Assembly (NCBI GenBank): GCA_947624295.1
Contig: CANQJV010000016.1
Location: 1-39,269 of the forward strand
Direction: 5' to 3'
Length of the DNA: 39,269 nt
Source of the DNA: an uncultured Ruminococcus sp.
GTDB taxonomy: Bacteria > Bacillota > Clostridia > Oscillospirales > Ruminococcaceae
Shown piece after piece: positions 28,001 to 36,016 of the stretch (positions are counted from its first letter, which is position 1; every line of letters begins with the position of its first letter). The notes beneath the pieces were generated by a model. That model saw nothing but the letters and a program-made list of their open reading frames with translations. It searched no databases and had not been told where the DNA came from. A program made the position numbers and the translations under genes.

Positions 28001-29545
28001 GCACAACTTATATATGACCTGAAAAATTCCAACAAAAACGCAAGAATTTCTGTTAAACTTGTATCAGAAGCAGGTGTCGGAACAGTTGCGGCAGGTGTTG
28101 CGAAAGCAGGTGCGCAAGTTATACTTATTTCGGGATACGACGGCGGTACAGGTGCAGCTCCGAGGAGTTCTATTTACAATGCAGGTTTACCGTGGGAAAT
28201 AGGTCTTGCTGAAGCTCATCAGTCGCTTATTATGAACGGTTTGCGCACAAGAGTTATGATTGAGACGGACGGTAAACTGATGACGGGCAGAGATGTACTT
28301 GTTGCGGCATTGCTTGGTGCTGAAGAATATGGTTTTGCTACAGCTCCGCTTGTAACAATGGGCTGTGTTATGATGAGAGTATGTAACCTTGATACTTGTC
28401 CGATGGGTATTGCTACGCAGAATCCCGAATTAAGAAAGCGTTTTCAGGGTAAACCGGAATATATTATCAACTTCATGCATTTTGTTGCGCAGGAATTAAG
28501 AGAATATATGGCGAAACTCGGTATACGTACAGTGAACGAACTCATAGGACGGACTGATTTGCTTTACAAGAAATCCGACAGCGGAAACATTGATTTTTCA
28601 GAAATACTCTGCACGAACATTGAAAACAATGACAGCGGTCAGTATTTCAGGAAAGAAGATATATACGACTTTGAACTTGAAAAGACTATTGACGAAACTG
28701 TTATCATGAAGAAAATGGGTTCAGCCCTCAAGAATAAGACAAAGAAAACGATTGAAATCGATGTAAGCAATACAGACCGTGCGCTTGGTACGCTTTTCGG
28801 TGCTGAAATCACAAGAAAATGGGGAGATAATACGATTGCGGACGATACTTTCACTGTAAAATGCAACGGCAGCGGAGGACAGAGTTTCGGCGCATTTATC
28901 CCGAAAGGTCTTACTCTTGAACTCGCAGGCGACAGCAATGACTATTTCGGCAAAGGGCTTTCAGGAGGCAAACTGATACTCTATCCGCCGAAAAATGCAG
29001 GATTCAGGGCAGAAGAAAATATCATCGCCGGAAATGTCGCATTATATGGAGCAACTTCAGGAAAAGCGTTCATAAACGGTGTAGCCGGAGAGAGATTCTG
29101 CGTAAGAAATTCCGGAGCAATTGCCGTATGTGAGGGCGTAGGCGACCACGGTTGTGAGTATATGACAGGCGGACGTGCTGTAATACTCGGAACTACAGGC
29201 AAAAATTTTGCGGCAGGTATGTCAGGCGGTATAGCGTACGTTCTCGACGAAAACAGGGACCTTTATATGAAGATAAACAAGGCACTTGTATCGCTGGAAT
29301 CTGTTACAAACAAGTACGATATTATTGAACTCAAAAATATCATACAGGAACACTATGAAGCTACAGGTTCGGAGAAAGCTAAGAGAATACTTGACAATTT
29401 TGCCGGATATATCGGAAGTTTTAAGAAAATACTCCCTCACGACTATGCTAAAATTCAAAGTACAGTTGTTGCGCTTGAGGAAAAGGGTATGAGCAGTGAA
29501 CAAGCTGAAATAGAAGCATTCTATATTACGAAGAAGGAGGGCTGA
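25010..29545 (+). CDS. gltB: Glutamate synthase, large subunit
   Basis: A 1511-residue glutamate synthase alpha chain; with GltD it converts glutamine plus 2-oxoglutarate to two glutamates. The glutaminase domain begins after a 24-residue propeptide: FEHDNCGIG places the nucleophile at Cys25. Central and FMN-binding synthase domains follow, with GEGGESPERL and GAKPGEGGHLPSGKV. The 3Fe-4S cluster ligands are Cys1119, Cys1125 and Cys1130 (CVMMRVCNLDTC). A C-terminal GXGXG beta-helix domain ends the chain. GAGAGGTG about 9 nt before ATG at 25010 sets the start; an in-frame ATG at 24992 lies before the ribosome site. First gene of the rightward nitrogen operon, behind a terminator-antiterminator leader. 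Confidence 0.97.
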   Translation: MDDFRKEYPFERQGLYRPQFEHDNCGIGAVVNINGEKSRRVVEDALTIVEKLEHRAGKDAEGKTGDGVGILSQIPYQFFRSEAEKAGLDIGGEGDFGVGMFFFPQSELKRNQAKKMFEIILKKQGMEFIGWRKVPSNPDVLGQKAVDSMPFIMQGFVKRPAGCEKGIDFDRKLYVARRIFEQANESTYVCSLSSRTIVYKGMFLVDELRKFYTDLQDNSFISAIAVVHSRFSTNTQPSWQKAHPNRLIVHNGEINTITGNADKMLAREETVHCDAFGDDMNKILPAINANGSDSARLDNALEFMVMSGMPLPLAVMITIPEPWKNNRTISQEKYDFYQYYATMMEPWDGPASIIFSDGDVMGAVLDRNGLRPSRYCITSDGFLILSSETGCIDVPADMIVKKDRLRPGKMLLADTKQKRLIDDDEIKSYYASRQPYGEWLDSNLVKLHELHIPNKAVQNYSHEELEKLQKAFGYSYEDIRSSILPMAENGAEPIASMGSDIPLPPLDSENPPLFNYFRQLFAQVTNPPFDAIREEIVTDTSTYIGSDGNILEEKPENCHVLKVENPILTSTDMLKIKSMKVDGLKTAIIPITYYIGTSLERAIERLFIDADKAYREGANILILSDRDVDEYRAAIPSLLAVAALQQHLVSTKKRTAVAIILESAEPREVHHFAALLGYGACAVNPYLAQATIRDLINTGMLDKDFYAAEADYNSAVLHGIVKIASKMGISTIQSYQGSKLFEAVGISESVIDKYFRGTVSRIGGITLDDISRRAEKLHNAAFDPLGLHVNRELESFGSHKLRSGKSDHLYTPETIHLLQQAAKTGDYATYKAYSEAINREDNELTLRSLLGFKFDENGGIPIEEVESVESICHRFKTGAMSYGSISQEAHECMAVAMNKIGGKSNSGEGGESPERLKSDRCSAIKQVASGRFGVTSEYLVSAKEIQIKIAQGAKPGEGGHLPSGKVYPWIAKTRHSTAGVGLISPPPHHDIYSIEDLAQLIYDLKNSNKNARISVKLVSEAGVGTVAAGVAKAGAQVILISGYDGGTGAAPRSSIYNAGLPWEIGLAEAHQSLIMNGLRTRVMIETDGKLMTGRDVLVAALLGAEEYGFATAPLVTMGCVMMRVCNLDTCPMGIATQNPELRKRFQGKPEYIINFMHFVAQELREYMAKLGIRTVNELIGRTDLLYKKSDSGNIDFSEILCTNIENNDSGQYFRKEDIYDFELEKTIDETVIMKKMGSALKNKTKKTIEIDVSNTDRALGTLFGAEITRKWGDNTIADDTFTVKCNGSGGQSFGAFIPKGLTLELAGDSNDYFGKGLSGGKLILYPPKNAGFRAEENIIAGNVALYGATSGKAFINGVAGERFCVRNSGAIAVCEGVGDHGCEYMTGGRAVILGTTGKNFAAGMSGGIAYVLDENRDLYMKINKALVSLESVTNKYDIIELKNIIQEHYEATGSEKAKRILDNFAGYIGSFKKILPHDYAKIQSTVVALEEKGMSSEQAEIEAFYITKKEG

Positions 29546-29548
29546 GTT

Positions 29549-31033
29549 ATGGGTAAGCCTACAGGATTTCTTGATTTTGAGAGGAACGACAATACAGCAG
29601 TACAGCCGTTGGAAAGAATAAAGAACTACAATGAATTTCATGAGCCGTTGAGTGAGGAACAGAGGAAATTACAAGCGGCAAGATGTATGGATTGCGGAGT
29701 ACCGTTTTGTCAGAACGGTAAAATGATGCGTGGAATGATATCAGGTTGTCCGCTTAACAACCTCATTCCCGAATGGAATGATTTGCTTTACCACGACCAT
29801 AAGGAGCAGGCGTTACAGCGTCTGCTCATGACGAACAATTTCCCTGAATTTACATCGAGAGTATGCCCTGCGCTTTGTGAAAAAGCCTGTACTTGCGGAT
29901 ATAACGATGAGCCTGTTACCGTAAAGGAAAACGAGAACGCAATTATTGAGTACGGTTTTGCGAGCGGACTGATAAAGCCTGAAGTCCCGAAAGTACGCAG
30001 CGGAAAGAAAATATCCGTTATAGGTTCAGGGCCGGCAGGACTTGCGGCAGCTGATACTCTCAATAAAAGAGGACATTTTGTTACAGTTTACGAGCGTGAG
30101 GACAGAATCGGCGGATTGCTTATGTACGGAATACCGAATATGAAACTTGAAAAAACCGTGATAAACCGCCGAGTTGAGATTATGAAAGCAGAAGGCGTGC
30201 AATTTGTTACGAATGCGGACGTAGGACATAATATTTCAGCAAACGAAATCCTTGAAAAGTCCGATGCTGTAATTCTTGCGTGCGGTTCATCGAATCCCCG
30301 TGATATAAAGGCAGACGGACGAGATGCGGAGGGAATTTATTTTGCGGTTGACTTCCTGAAAGCAACTACAAAAAGCCTGCTTGACTCAGCACTTGCTGAC
30401 GATAAATACATTTCAGCTGAAGGGAAAAACGTTGTAATTATCGGCGGAGGCGATACAGGTAACGATTGCGTCGGTACTTCAATAAGGCACGGTTGTGCAT
30501 CAGTTGTACAGCTTGAGATGATGCCGAAATTACCGGACGAGAGAGCTGAAAATAATCCGTGGCCGGAATATCCGAGAGTATGCAAGACTGATTACGGTCA
30601 GGAAGAAGCAATAGCAGTTTTCGGGAATGACCCGAGAAAATATTGTACTACAGTGAAAGAATTTATTAAAAATGATGACAATAAATTGACAGCTGTAAAA
30701 ACAATCCGCCTTGAATTTGTCAGAGATGAGGAATCAGGCAGAATGATACCGAAAGAAATAGAGGGCAGTGAGGAAATTCTCCCGTGTGAACTTTGTCTTA
30801 TAGCGGCAGGATTTTTAGGCGCACAAAATTATATTGCGGAATCATTTGGAGTTGAACTCAACAGCAGGACGAATGTCAATACAGAGGCCGGTAAATTCAG
30901 TACAAATGTTGAGAAAGTTTTCACGGCAGGAGATATGCATATAGGGCAGTCGCTTGTTGTACGTGCAATACGAGAGGGCAGAGATGCCGCAAAGGAAGCT
31001 GATGCGTATCTTGTGGGATACACGAATCTTTAA
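29549..31033 (+). CDS. gltD: Glutamate synthase, small subunit
   Basis: A 494-residue flavoprotein subunit passing electrons from NAD(P)H to GltB. The N-terminal cysteine groups (ARCMDCGVPFC near 44-54, then CPLNN, CPALCEKACTCG near 105-117) bind two 4Fe-4S clusters. The FAD Rossmann motif is GSGPAGLAAAD (about 159-169) and the NAD(P)H motif VVIIGGGDTGNDC (about 293-305). Normal length. The ATG is 3 bp after the gltB stop, and its GGAGG overlaps the gltB end, so translation is coupled. Confidence 0.96.
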   Translation: MGKPTGFLDFERNDNTAVQPLERIKNYNEFHEPLSEEQRKLQAARCMDCGVPFCQNGKMMRGMISGCPLNNLIPEWNDLLYHDHKEQALQRLLMTNNFPEFTSRVCPALCEKACTCGYNDEPVTVKENENAIIEYGFASGLIKPEVPKVRSGKKISVIGSGPAGLAAADTLNKRGHFVTVYEREDRIGGLLMYGIPNMKLEKTVINRRVEIMKAEGVQFVTNADVGHNISANEILEKSDAVILACGSSNPRDIKADGRDAEGIYFAVDFLKATTKSLLDSALADDKYISAEGKNVVIIGGGDTGNDCVGTSIRHGCASVVQLEMMPKLPDERAENNPWPEYPRVCKTDYGQEEAIAVFGNDPRKYCTTVKEFIKNDDNKLTAVKTIRLEFVRDEESGRMIPKEIEGSEEILPCELCLIAAGFLGAQNYIAESFGVELNSRTNVNTEAGKFSTNVEKVFTAGDMHIGQSLVVRAIREGRDAAKEADAYLVGYTNL

Positions 31034-31044
31034 GGAGAGTTGCT

Positions 31045-32340
31045 ATGATTTATACCGAAAGCGAAGTACTGCAATATATAGAGGAAAATGACGTAAAATT
31101 TGTAAAACTTACTTTTAGTGACGTAAAGGGCATACTGAAAAATATATCTGTTTTATCGGGCGAAATAGCGGCAGCTTTTGAGCAGGGAGTAAGGATTACG
31201 GCGAAAAAACTCTACGGATTTTCAGTTGCGGACGGACGTGACTTGTATCTTATTCCCGATGCGCAGACAATGACAGTTTTACCGTGGCGGCCTCAGCACG
31301 GCAGAGTTATAAGAATGTTCTGCTATGTGAAATACGGTGACGGCACACCTTTTGAATGTGACGGCAGATATTTCCTGAAACAGGCGATGAAAACGGCGTT
31401 AAGTAAGGGCTGGTGTTTCAGATTCGGCACATCAAGCGAATTTATGCTTTTCAGGAATGACGAAAGCGGATTCCCGACGAAAATACCGCATGATTTTGCG
31501 GGATATTGCGATACAGCACCTGATGACAAGGGCGAGAATTTCAGACGGGATGTGTGCTATACGCTGGAGCAAATGGGCATACGTCCTGTATCGTCACGTC
31601 ACGAGGCAGGTCACGGACAGCACGAGATTGATTTTACAGCATCGTCAGCACTGAAAGCGGCAGATACTTTTCTCAGTTTCAAGTCTGCTGTTAAATCAAT
31701 TGCCGAACAGCACGGTATTCATGCGAGTTTTATGCCGAAACCCGTCAAGAATGATTGTGGGAACGGTATGCATATAAGTGTGAATGTATTCCGTGACAGT
31801 GATTTTTTCAGCAGTAATCAGCCGTCCGACAATATGAATTGTGTGAATATGGCAGCAGCAGGAATGCTTAAATTCATACGTGAATATACAATATTTACAA
31901 ATTCCATAGTCAATTCATACAGCAGATTTGGTGAATTTTCACTTCCACGATATATAGCGTGGTCTGATATGGAGCAGGAACAGATTATGAAATTCAACAC
32001 TGAAACAGAGGGCGAAGCTCCTATAGTACTCCGTGCGCCTGACTGCGTATGCAATCCCTATTTTGTTTTTGGACTAATCATATACGCTGCACTTGAGGGA
32101 ATAGAGGGCGGATTAGAAATGCCTGAAAAATTCAGTCCCGGAAAGAAAGATTATGAAAAGCTCCCCGCAAATCTTCTTGAATCTGCGGAAATTGCTGAAA
32201 ATTCGGAATTTCTGAAGAAATACGTTCCGGAAAAATTACTTGAAATAATTATCAGCGGAGCTAAAAACGAATGGAAAGAATATTCTTCTGAATACGACAA
32301 AGAGTTGTATGAAGAAAAAAAATATTTTCATAATTCATAA
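31045..32340 (+). CDS. Glutamine-synthetase-I-like protein, probably catalytically impaired
   Basis: A 431-residue GSI-fold protein with key active-site changes. Using E. coli GlnA as reference: metal site n1 looks intact (Glu132, Glu187, Glu194 for E131, E212, E220) and His243 (GMH) matches H269. The first Glu of GxExEF is Ser130 (GTSSEF), and the Glu of ExRxPDxxxNPY is Val328 (VLRAPD), so the ATP-magnesium site n2 loses two of three ligands. The NRSxxxRIP segment is replaced by MEQEQIMKF, losing phosphate-binding arginines. The loop GYEAP is GEFSLP. The adenylylation tail and the usual GFDGSS start motif are also altered (YGFSVADG). It sits 11 bp after gltD and 12 bp before the ANTAR gene. 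A sensor role rather than glutamine synthesis is my inference; glnN encodes a normal enzyme. Confidence 0.85.
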   Translation: MIYTESEVLQYIEENDVKFVKLTFSDVKGILKNISVLSGEIAAAFEQGVRITAKKLYGFSVADGRDLYLIPDAQTMTVLPWRPQHGRVIRMFCYVKYGDGTPFECDGRYFLKQAMKTALSKGWCFRFGTSSEFMLFRNDESGFPTKIPHDFAGYCDTAPDDKGENFRRDVCYTLEQMGIRPVSSRHEAGHGQHEIDFTASSALKAADTFLSFKSAVKSIAEQHGIHASFMPKPVKNDCGNGMHISVNVFRDSDFFSSNQPSDNMNCVNMAAAGMLKFIREYTIFTNSIVNSYSRFGEFSLPRYIAWSDMEQEQIMKFNTETEGEAPIVLRAPDCVCNPYFVFGLIIYAALEGIEGGLEMPEKFSPGKKDYEKLPANLLESAEIAENSEFLKKYVPEKLLEIIISGAKNEWKEYSSEYDKELYEEKKYFHNS

Positions 32341-32352
32341 TGGAGGTCTGGT

Positions 32353-32934
32353 TTGGAAAATGTTATTGTAATTTCAAGCAATAGTTCTGCGGCGGAAACT
32401 CTTTCAGCATTCTTAAAAGAAACTTTTCACTGTAAGGTTACAATAGCTGAATCCGGACATCATGCAAGGGAAATAATAAGCAATTGCCGTTCGTATGAAC
32501 TTGTGCTTATAAACAGTCCGCTTGCTGATGAGGCAGGTATTGAGCTTGCTGAATATGCATCGGAAATAACAGCCGCAAGCTGTATAGTACTCGTAAAGAG
32601 CGAGAATTATGAAAAAGTAAGTCCCCGTGCGGACAGAGGTGACATTATACTTGTTTCGAAACCGTTTTCAAGACAAGTTTTGTATCAGGTCATAAAGGCG
32701 GTAGATACTGCAATGAGGCGGTCATATGCACTGTATGAGGAAAATGTACGTCTTGAGCGGAAAATCGATGAGATAAAGCTGATTGACAAGGCGAAATTCT
32801 GTCTTATGCAGTACAGGAATATGACGGAAGAAGAGGCACATTATTATCTTGAGCAGTATGCAATGAAAAACCGCAAGAAAAAAGTTATAGCCGCCTCGGA
32901 AATAATTGATAAAATCAATGAACAATATTTATAA
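32353..32934 (+). CDS. ANTAR-domain antiterminator with pseudo-receiver (NitR-like)
   Basis: A 193-residue two-domain RNA-binding regulator. The receiver-like domain (1-120) has lost the acidic pair (VISSNSS in place of a DD motif) and has Asn54 at the phosphoacceptor site (ELVLINSPLAD), while Lys103-Pro104 remains, so phosphorylation control is unlikely. A coiled-coil linker (about 124-142) leads into the ANTAR domain (about 130-190): DKAKFCLMQ, the EEEAHYYLEQYAM helix and ASEIIDKI. ANTAR proteins bind paired A1/G4 hexaloop hairpins and prevent termination. The start is TTG at 32353, six bases after GGAGG; no ATG fits. Directly after the GlnA-like gene, as nitR follows glnA in clostridial nitrogen clusters. 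Likely targets are the two leaders at 24.6-24.9 kb. Confidence 0.9.
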   Translation: MENVIVISSNSSAAETLSAFLKETFHCKVTIAESGHHAREIISNCRSYELVLINSPLADEAGIELAEYASEITAASCIVLVKSENYEKVSPRADRGDIILVSKPFSRQVLYQVIKAVDTAMRRSYALYEENVRLERKIDEIKLIDKAKFCLMQYRNMTEEEAHYYLEQYAMKNRKKKVIAASEIIDKINEQYL

Positions 32935-32945
32935 GAAGGTGTGCT

Positions 32946-34364
32946 ATGTTTGATTCTGTTCACGAGGAATGCGGAGTTTTCGGCATTTACGAAAATAAAA
33001 CGGCTGATGTTGCATCGTCGGTATATTTCGGGCTGTATGCGTTACAGCACAGAGGGCAGGAAAGCTGTGGTATAGCGGTATGTGATGACGGAGTTATAAC
33101 TCAGAAGAAAGCGGACGGACTTGTTTCGGACGTTTTCAGCCGTGATATTCTTGACGGTCTTGGCAAAGGCAATATGGCGGTCGGACACGTGAGGTACTCA
33201 ACATTTGGCGGTAAAAATCCGAATAATATACAACCGCTTGTGATACGTCACGTGAAAGGCAATCTTGCGCTTGTCCACAACGGCAATCTTGTGAATGCGG
33301 TTGATTTAAGGCGTGACTTTGAGTTATCAGGGGCAATTTTCCACGGTACTTCCGATACTGAAGCGATAGCTTATGCAATTGTACGTGAAAGGCTGAACTG
33401 CAATTCAACAGAAGAGGCTGTAGAAAGGGCAATGCCTGAAATCAAGGGAGCGTATTCGTGTATACTGATGACGGCGACTAAACTTATAGCGTTCCGTGAC
33501 CCTGACGGTTTCAGACCGCTATGTATAGGCAAAACACACGACGGAGCATATGTAGTTGCGTCTGAATCGTGCGCCCTTGAAACAGTAGGAGCAGAATTTT
33601 TACGGGACGTAGAGGCAGGAGAAATTGTTTTAATCAATGAGAACGGTTTGCAGTCTATAAAAACTCATATTAAAAAGAAAAACAATATATGTATTTTCGA
33701 GTATATTTATTTTGCCCGTCCTGATTCCGTGATTGAAGGGGTATCCGTACATAAAGCAAGAGTCAAAGCAGGTGAAATTTTAGCGGAATGCAGTCCTGCG
33801 AATGCTGATATAGTGATAGGCGTACCTGATTCAGGGCTTGATGCGGCGTTAGGGTACGCTCATAAAAGCGGTATATCGTATGAAATGGGCTTTATCAAGA
33901 ATAAATATATCGGCAGGAGTTTCATACAGCCTCAACAGAATCAGCGTGAAAATGCTGTAAAAATCAAGTTGAATGCGATATGTGACAGTGTTGAGGGCAA
34001 ACGTGTTGTGATGATAGACGATTCTATTGTGAGAGGTACGACAAGTGCAAGAATTATAAAACTTCTCCGTGATGCAGGAGCAAAGGAAGTTCATGTGAGA
34101 ATATCCTCACCGCCGTTTGTGCATTCGTGTTATTTCGGCACTGATATTGACAGCGAGGAAAATCTGATTGCAAGCCATTGCCATTCCGAAGAGGAAATAG
34201 CAAGAGCTATAGGTGCGGACACACTTGCGTATCTGCCTGTTGAAAAACTGCGTGAACTTGCGGACAGGGAATGTTTCTGCAAAGGCTGTTTTACAGGCGA
34301 TTATCCTATTGACGTAAGCGGTGCGGGCAGTAAGAATAAATTTGATGAAAAGATTCATAAATGA
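32946..34364 (+). CDS. purF: Amidophosphoribosyltransferase
   Basis: A 472-residue enzyme making 5-phosphoribosylamine from PRPP and glutamine, first step of purine synthesis. The Ntn glutaminase nucleophile Cys9 follows a short propeptide (MFDSVHEEC). HRGQES and HNGNLVN are typical. The phosphoribosyltransferase PRPP loop is VVMIDDSIVRGTTS. CFCKGC near the C-terminus, with earlier cysteines (NNICIF and VHSCYFG), are the 4Fe-4S ligands of the Bacillus-type enzyme. The gene lies 11 bp after the ANTAR gene. Purine genes are normally elsewhere, so this copy is placed under nitrogen control; whether another purF exists cannot be seen here. Confidence 0.95.
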   Translation: MFDSVHEECGVFGIYENKTADVASSVYFGLYALQHRGQESCGIAVCDDGVITQKKADGLVSDVFSRDILDGLGKGNMAVGHVRYSTFGGKNPNNIQPLVIRHVKGNLALVHNGNLVNAVDLRRDFELSGAIFHGTSDTEAIAYAIVRERLNCNSTEEAVERAMPEIKGAYSCILMTATKLIAFRDPDGFRPLCIGKTHDGAYVVASESCALETVGAEFLRDVEAGEIVLINENGLQSIKTHIKKKNNICIFEYIYFARPDSVIEGVSVHKARVKAGEILAECSPANADIVIGVPDSGLDAALGYAHKSGISYEMGFIKNKYIGRSFIQPQQNQRENAVKIKLNAICDSVEGKRVVMIDDSIVRGTTSARIIKLLRDAGAKEVHVRISSPPFVHSCYFGTDIDSEENLIASHCHSEEEIARAIGADTLAYLPVEKLRELADRECFCKGCFTGDYPIDVSGAGSKNKFDEKIHK

Positions 34365-34389
34365 CTGAATTTTATGGGAGGAAATGAAG

Positions 34390-35967
34390 ATGTGTACAAT
34401 TATGGGCTACTGCGGAAAAAGCAGTATTGAAATTGTAAAAAAAGGGCTTGAGGCGACGGTTTCGAGAGGGCCTGACGACAGCAGGATAATTGACGTAAAA
34501 GACGGTATATTGGGCTTTCAGAGGCTTTCCATTATGGGACTTACTCCCGAGGGAATGCAGCCGTTTGAGTTAAACGGTGACTATGTTGTGTGTAACGGCG
34601 AAATTTATGGTTTCCTGAAACAGCGTGAGGAACTCGTCAGAAAAGGCTATAGTTTCAGAAGTGACAGCGACTGCGAGATACTTTTGCCGATGTACAGGGA
34701 ATATGGTGTTGAAATGTTTGCGAAACTTGATGCGGAATTTGCGTGTATAATCTATGATTCGCAGGCACACGAATTTATAGCGGCACGTGACCCGATAGGC
34801 ATAAGACCGCTGTATTACGGTTACGACGAAAGTAATACGATTGTATTTGCGAGTGAACCGAAAAACCTTGTTAATATAGTTAAAAAAATAATGCCGTTCC
34901 CGACAGGACACTACTATAAAAACGGCGAATTTGTAAGTTATTGCGACATTACAGCTGTTGACAGCGTTATTCATAGCGATATAGAGGAAGTTTGCAGGAA
35001 TATCCACGACAAACTTGTTGCAGGAGTCGAAAAACGTCTTGCGGCTGATGCGAAAGTAGGATTTCTGCTTTCAGGCGGACTTGACTCATCGCTTGTGTGT
35101 GCAATTGCGCAGAAAAAAAGCGATAAACCGATAAAGACGTTCGCAATCGGTATGAATACAGATGCAATAGATTTGAAGTACGCAAAGCAGGTAGCTGACT
35201 ACATAGGAAGTGACCATACAGAGATTATCATTACAAAAGATGATGTACTGAATGCGCTTGATACGGTAGTGAAAATACTTGCAACATACGATATTACGAC
35301 AATCCGTGCAAGTATAGGAATGTATCTTCTTTGTAAAGCGATTCACGAACAGACGGATATACGTGTACTTCTCACGGGTGAAATTTCAGATGAACTTTTC
35401 GGCTATAAATATACTGATTTTGCACCGTCCGCCGAGGAATTTCAAAAAGAGTCGGTGAAACGTGTGCGAGAACTTCATATGTACGATGTACTCCGTGCAG
35501 ACCGCTGTATTTCAGTAAATTCACTTGAGGCGAGAGTACCGTTCGGAGATTTGGACTTTGTTAAATATGTTATGGCGATTGACCCTGAAATGAAACTGAA
35601 CAAGTACAACAAAGGCAAATATTTGTTACGTCATGCATTTGAGGGCGACTATTTACCGCACGATATACTTTACCGTGAAAAAGCCGCATTTTCTGATGCA
35701 GTAGGTCACTCAATGGTTGACTACCTGAAAGAATACGCTGAGGGAAAATACACACAAGCTGAATTTGAGGAGAAATCCACAAAATACGGTCACGCAAAGC
35801 CGTTCACAAAGGAGTCACTTCTTTACCGTGAGATTTTCGAGAAATACTACCCTGAAAACAGTGAAATGGTTGTTGATTTCTGGATGCCTAATAAGGAGTG
35901 GGAAGGCTGTAACGTAAATGACCCGTCTGCACGAGTTCTTTCTAACTACGGACAGAGCGGTGTATAA
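34390..35967 (+). CDS. asnB: Asparagine synthetase (glutamine-hydrolysing)
   Basis: A 525-residue AsnB converting aspartate, glutamine and ATP to asparagine. The start is set by chemistry and spacing: the N-terminal Cys must be residue 2 (MCTIMGYCG), and GGGAGG is 8 nt before ATG at 34390 but only 2 nt from the ATG at 34384. The glutaminase domain (2-190) has RGPDDS and CNGEIYG. The synthetase domain has the P-loop LLSGGLDSS (about 227-235) and LLTGEISDELFGYKY. One mild oddity is Thr3 where most AsnB have Gly. Last gene of the operon; an intrinsic terminator follows 25 bp later. Confidence 0.96.
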   Translation: MCTIMGYCGKSSIEIVKKGLEATVSRGPDDSRIIDVKDGILGFQRLSIMGLTPEGMQPFELNGDYVVCNGEIYGFLKQREELVRKGYSFRSDSDCEILLPMYREYGVEMFAKLDAEFACIIYDSQAHEFIAARDPIGIRPLYYGYDESNTIVFASEPKNLVNIVKKIMPFPTGHYYKNGEFVSYCDITAVDSVIHSDIEEVCRNIHDKLVAGVEKRLAADAKVGFLLSGGLDSSLVCAIAQKKSDKPIKTFAIGMNTDAIDLKYAKQVADYIGSDHTEIIITKDDVLNALDTVVKILATYDITTIRASIGMYLLCKAIHEQTDIRVLLTGEISDELFGYKYTDFAPSAEEFQKESVKRVRELHMYDVLRADRCISVNSLEARVPFGDLDFVKYVMAIDPEMKLNKYNKGKYLLRHAFEGDYLPHDILYREKAAFSDAVGHSMVDYLKEYAEGKYTQAEFEEKSTKYGHAKPFTKESLLYREIFEKYYPENSEMVVDFWMPNKEWEGCNVNDPSARVLSNYGQSGV

Positions 35968-35990
35968 CAAAATATGCAAGATATACAAAA

Positions 35991-36015
35991 AACCCCTGAA
36001 ATACGGGGCTTTTTT
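35991..36015. terminator. Bidirectional terminator after asnB
   Basis: CCCC/GGGG stem (35993-35996 with 36005-36008), short loop, T6 on the plus side and T6 on the minus side. It closes the nitrogen operon and the convergent phospholipase-like gene. Confidence 0.85.
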
Positions 36016-36016
36016 G

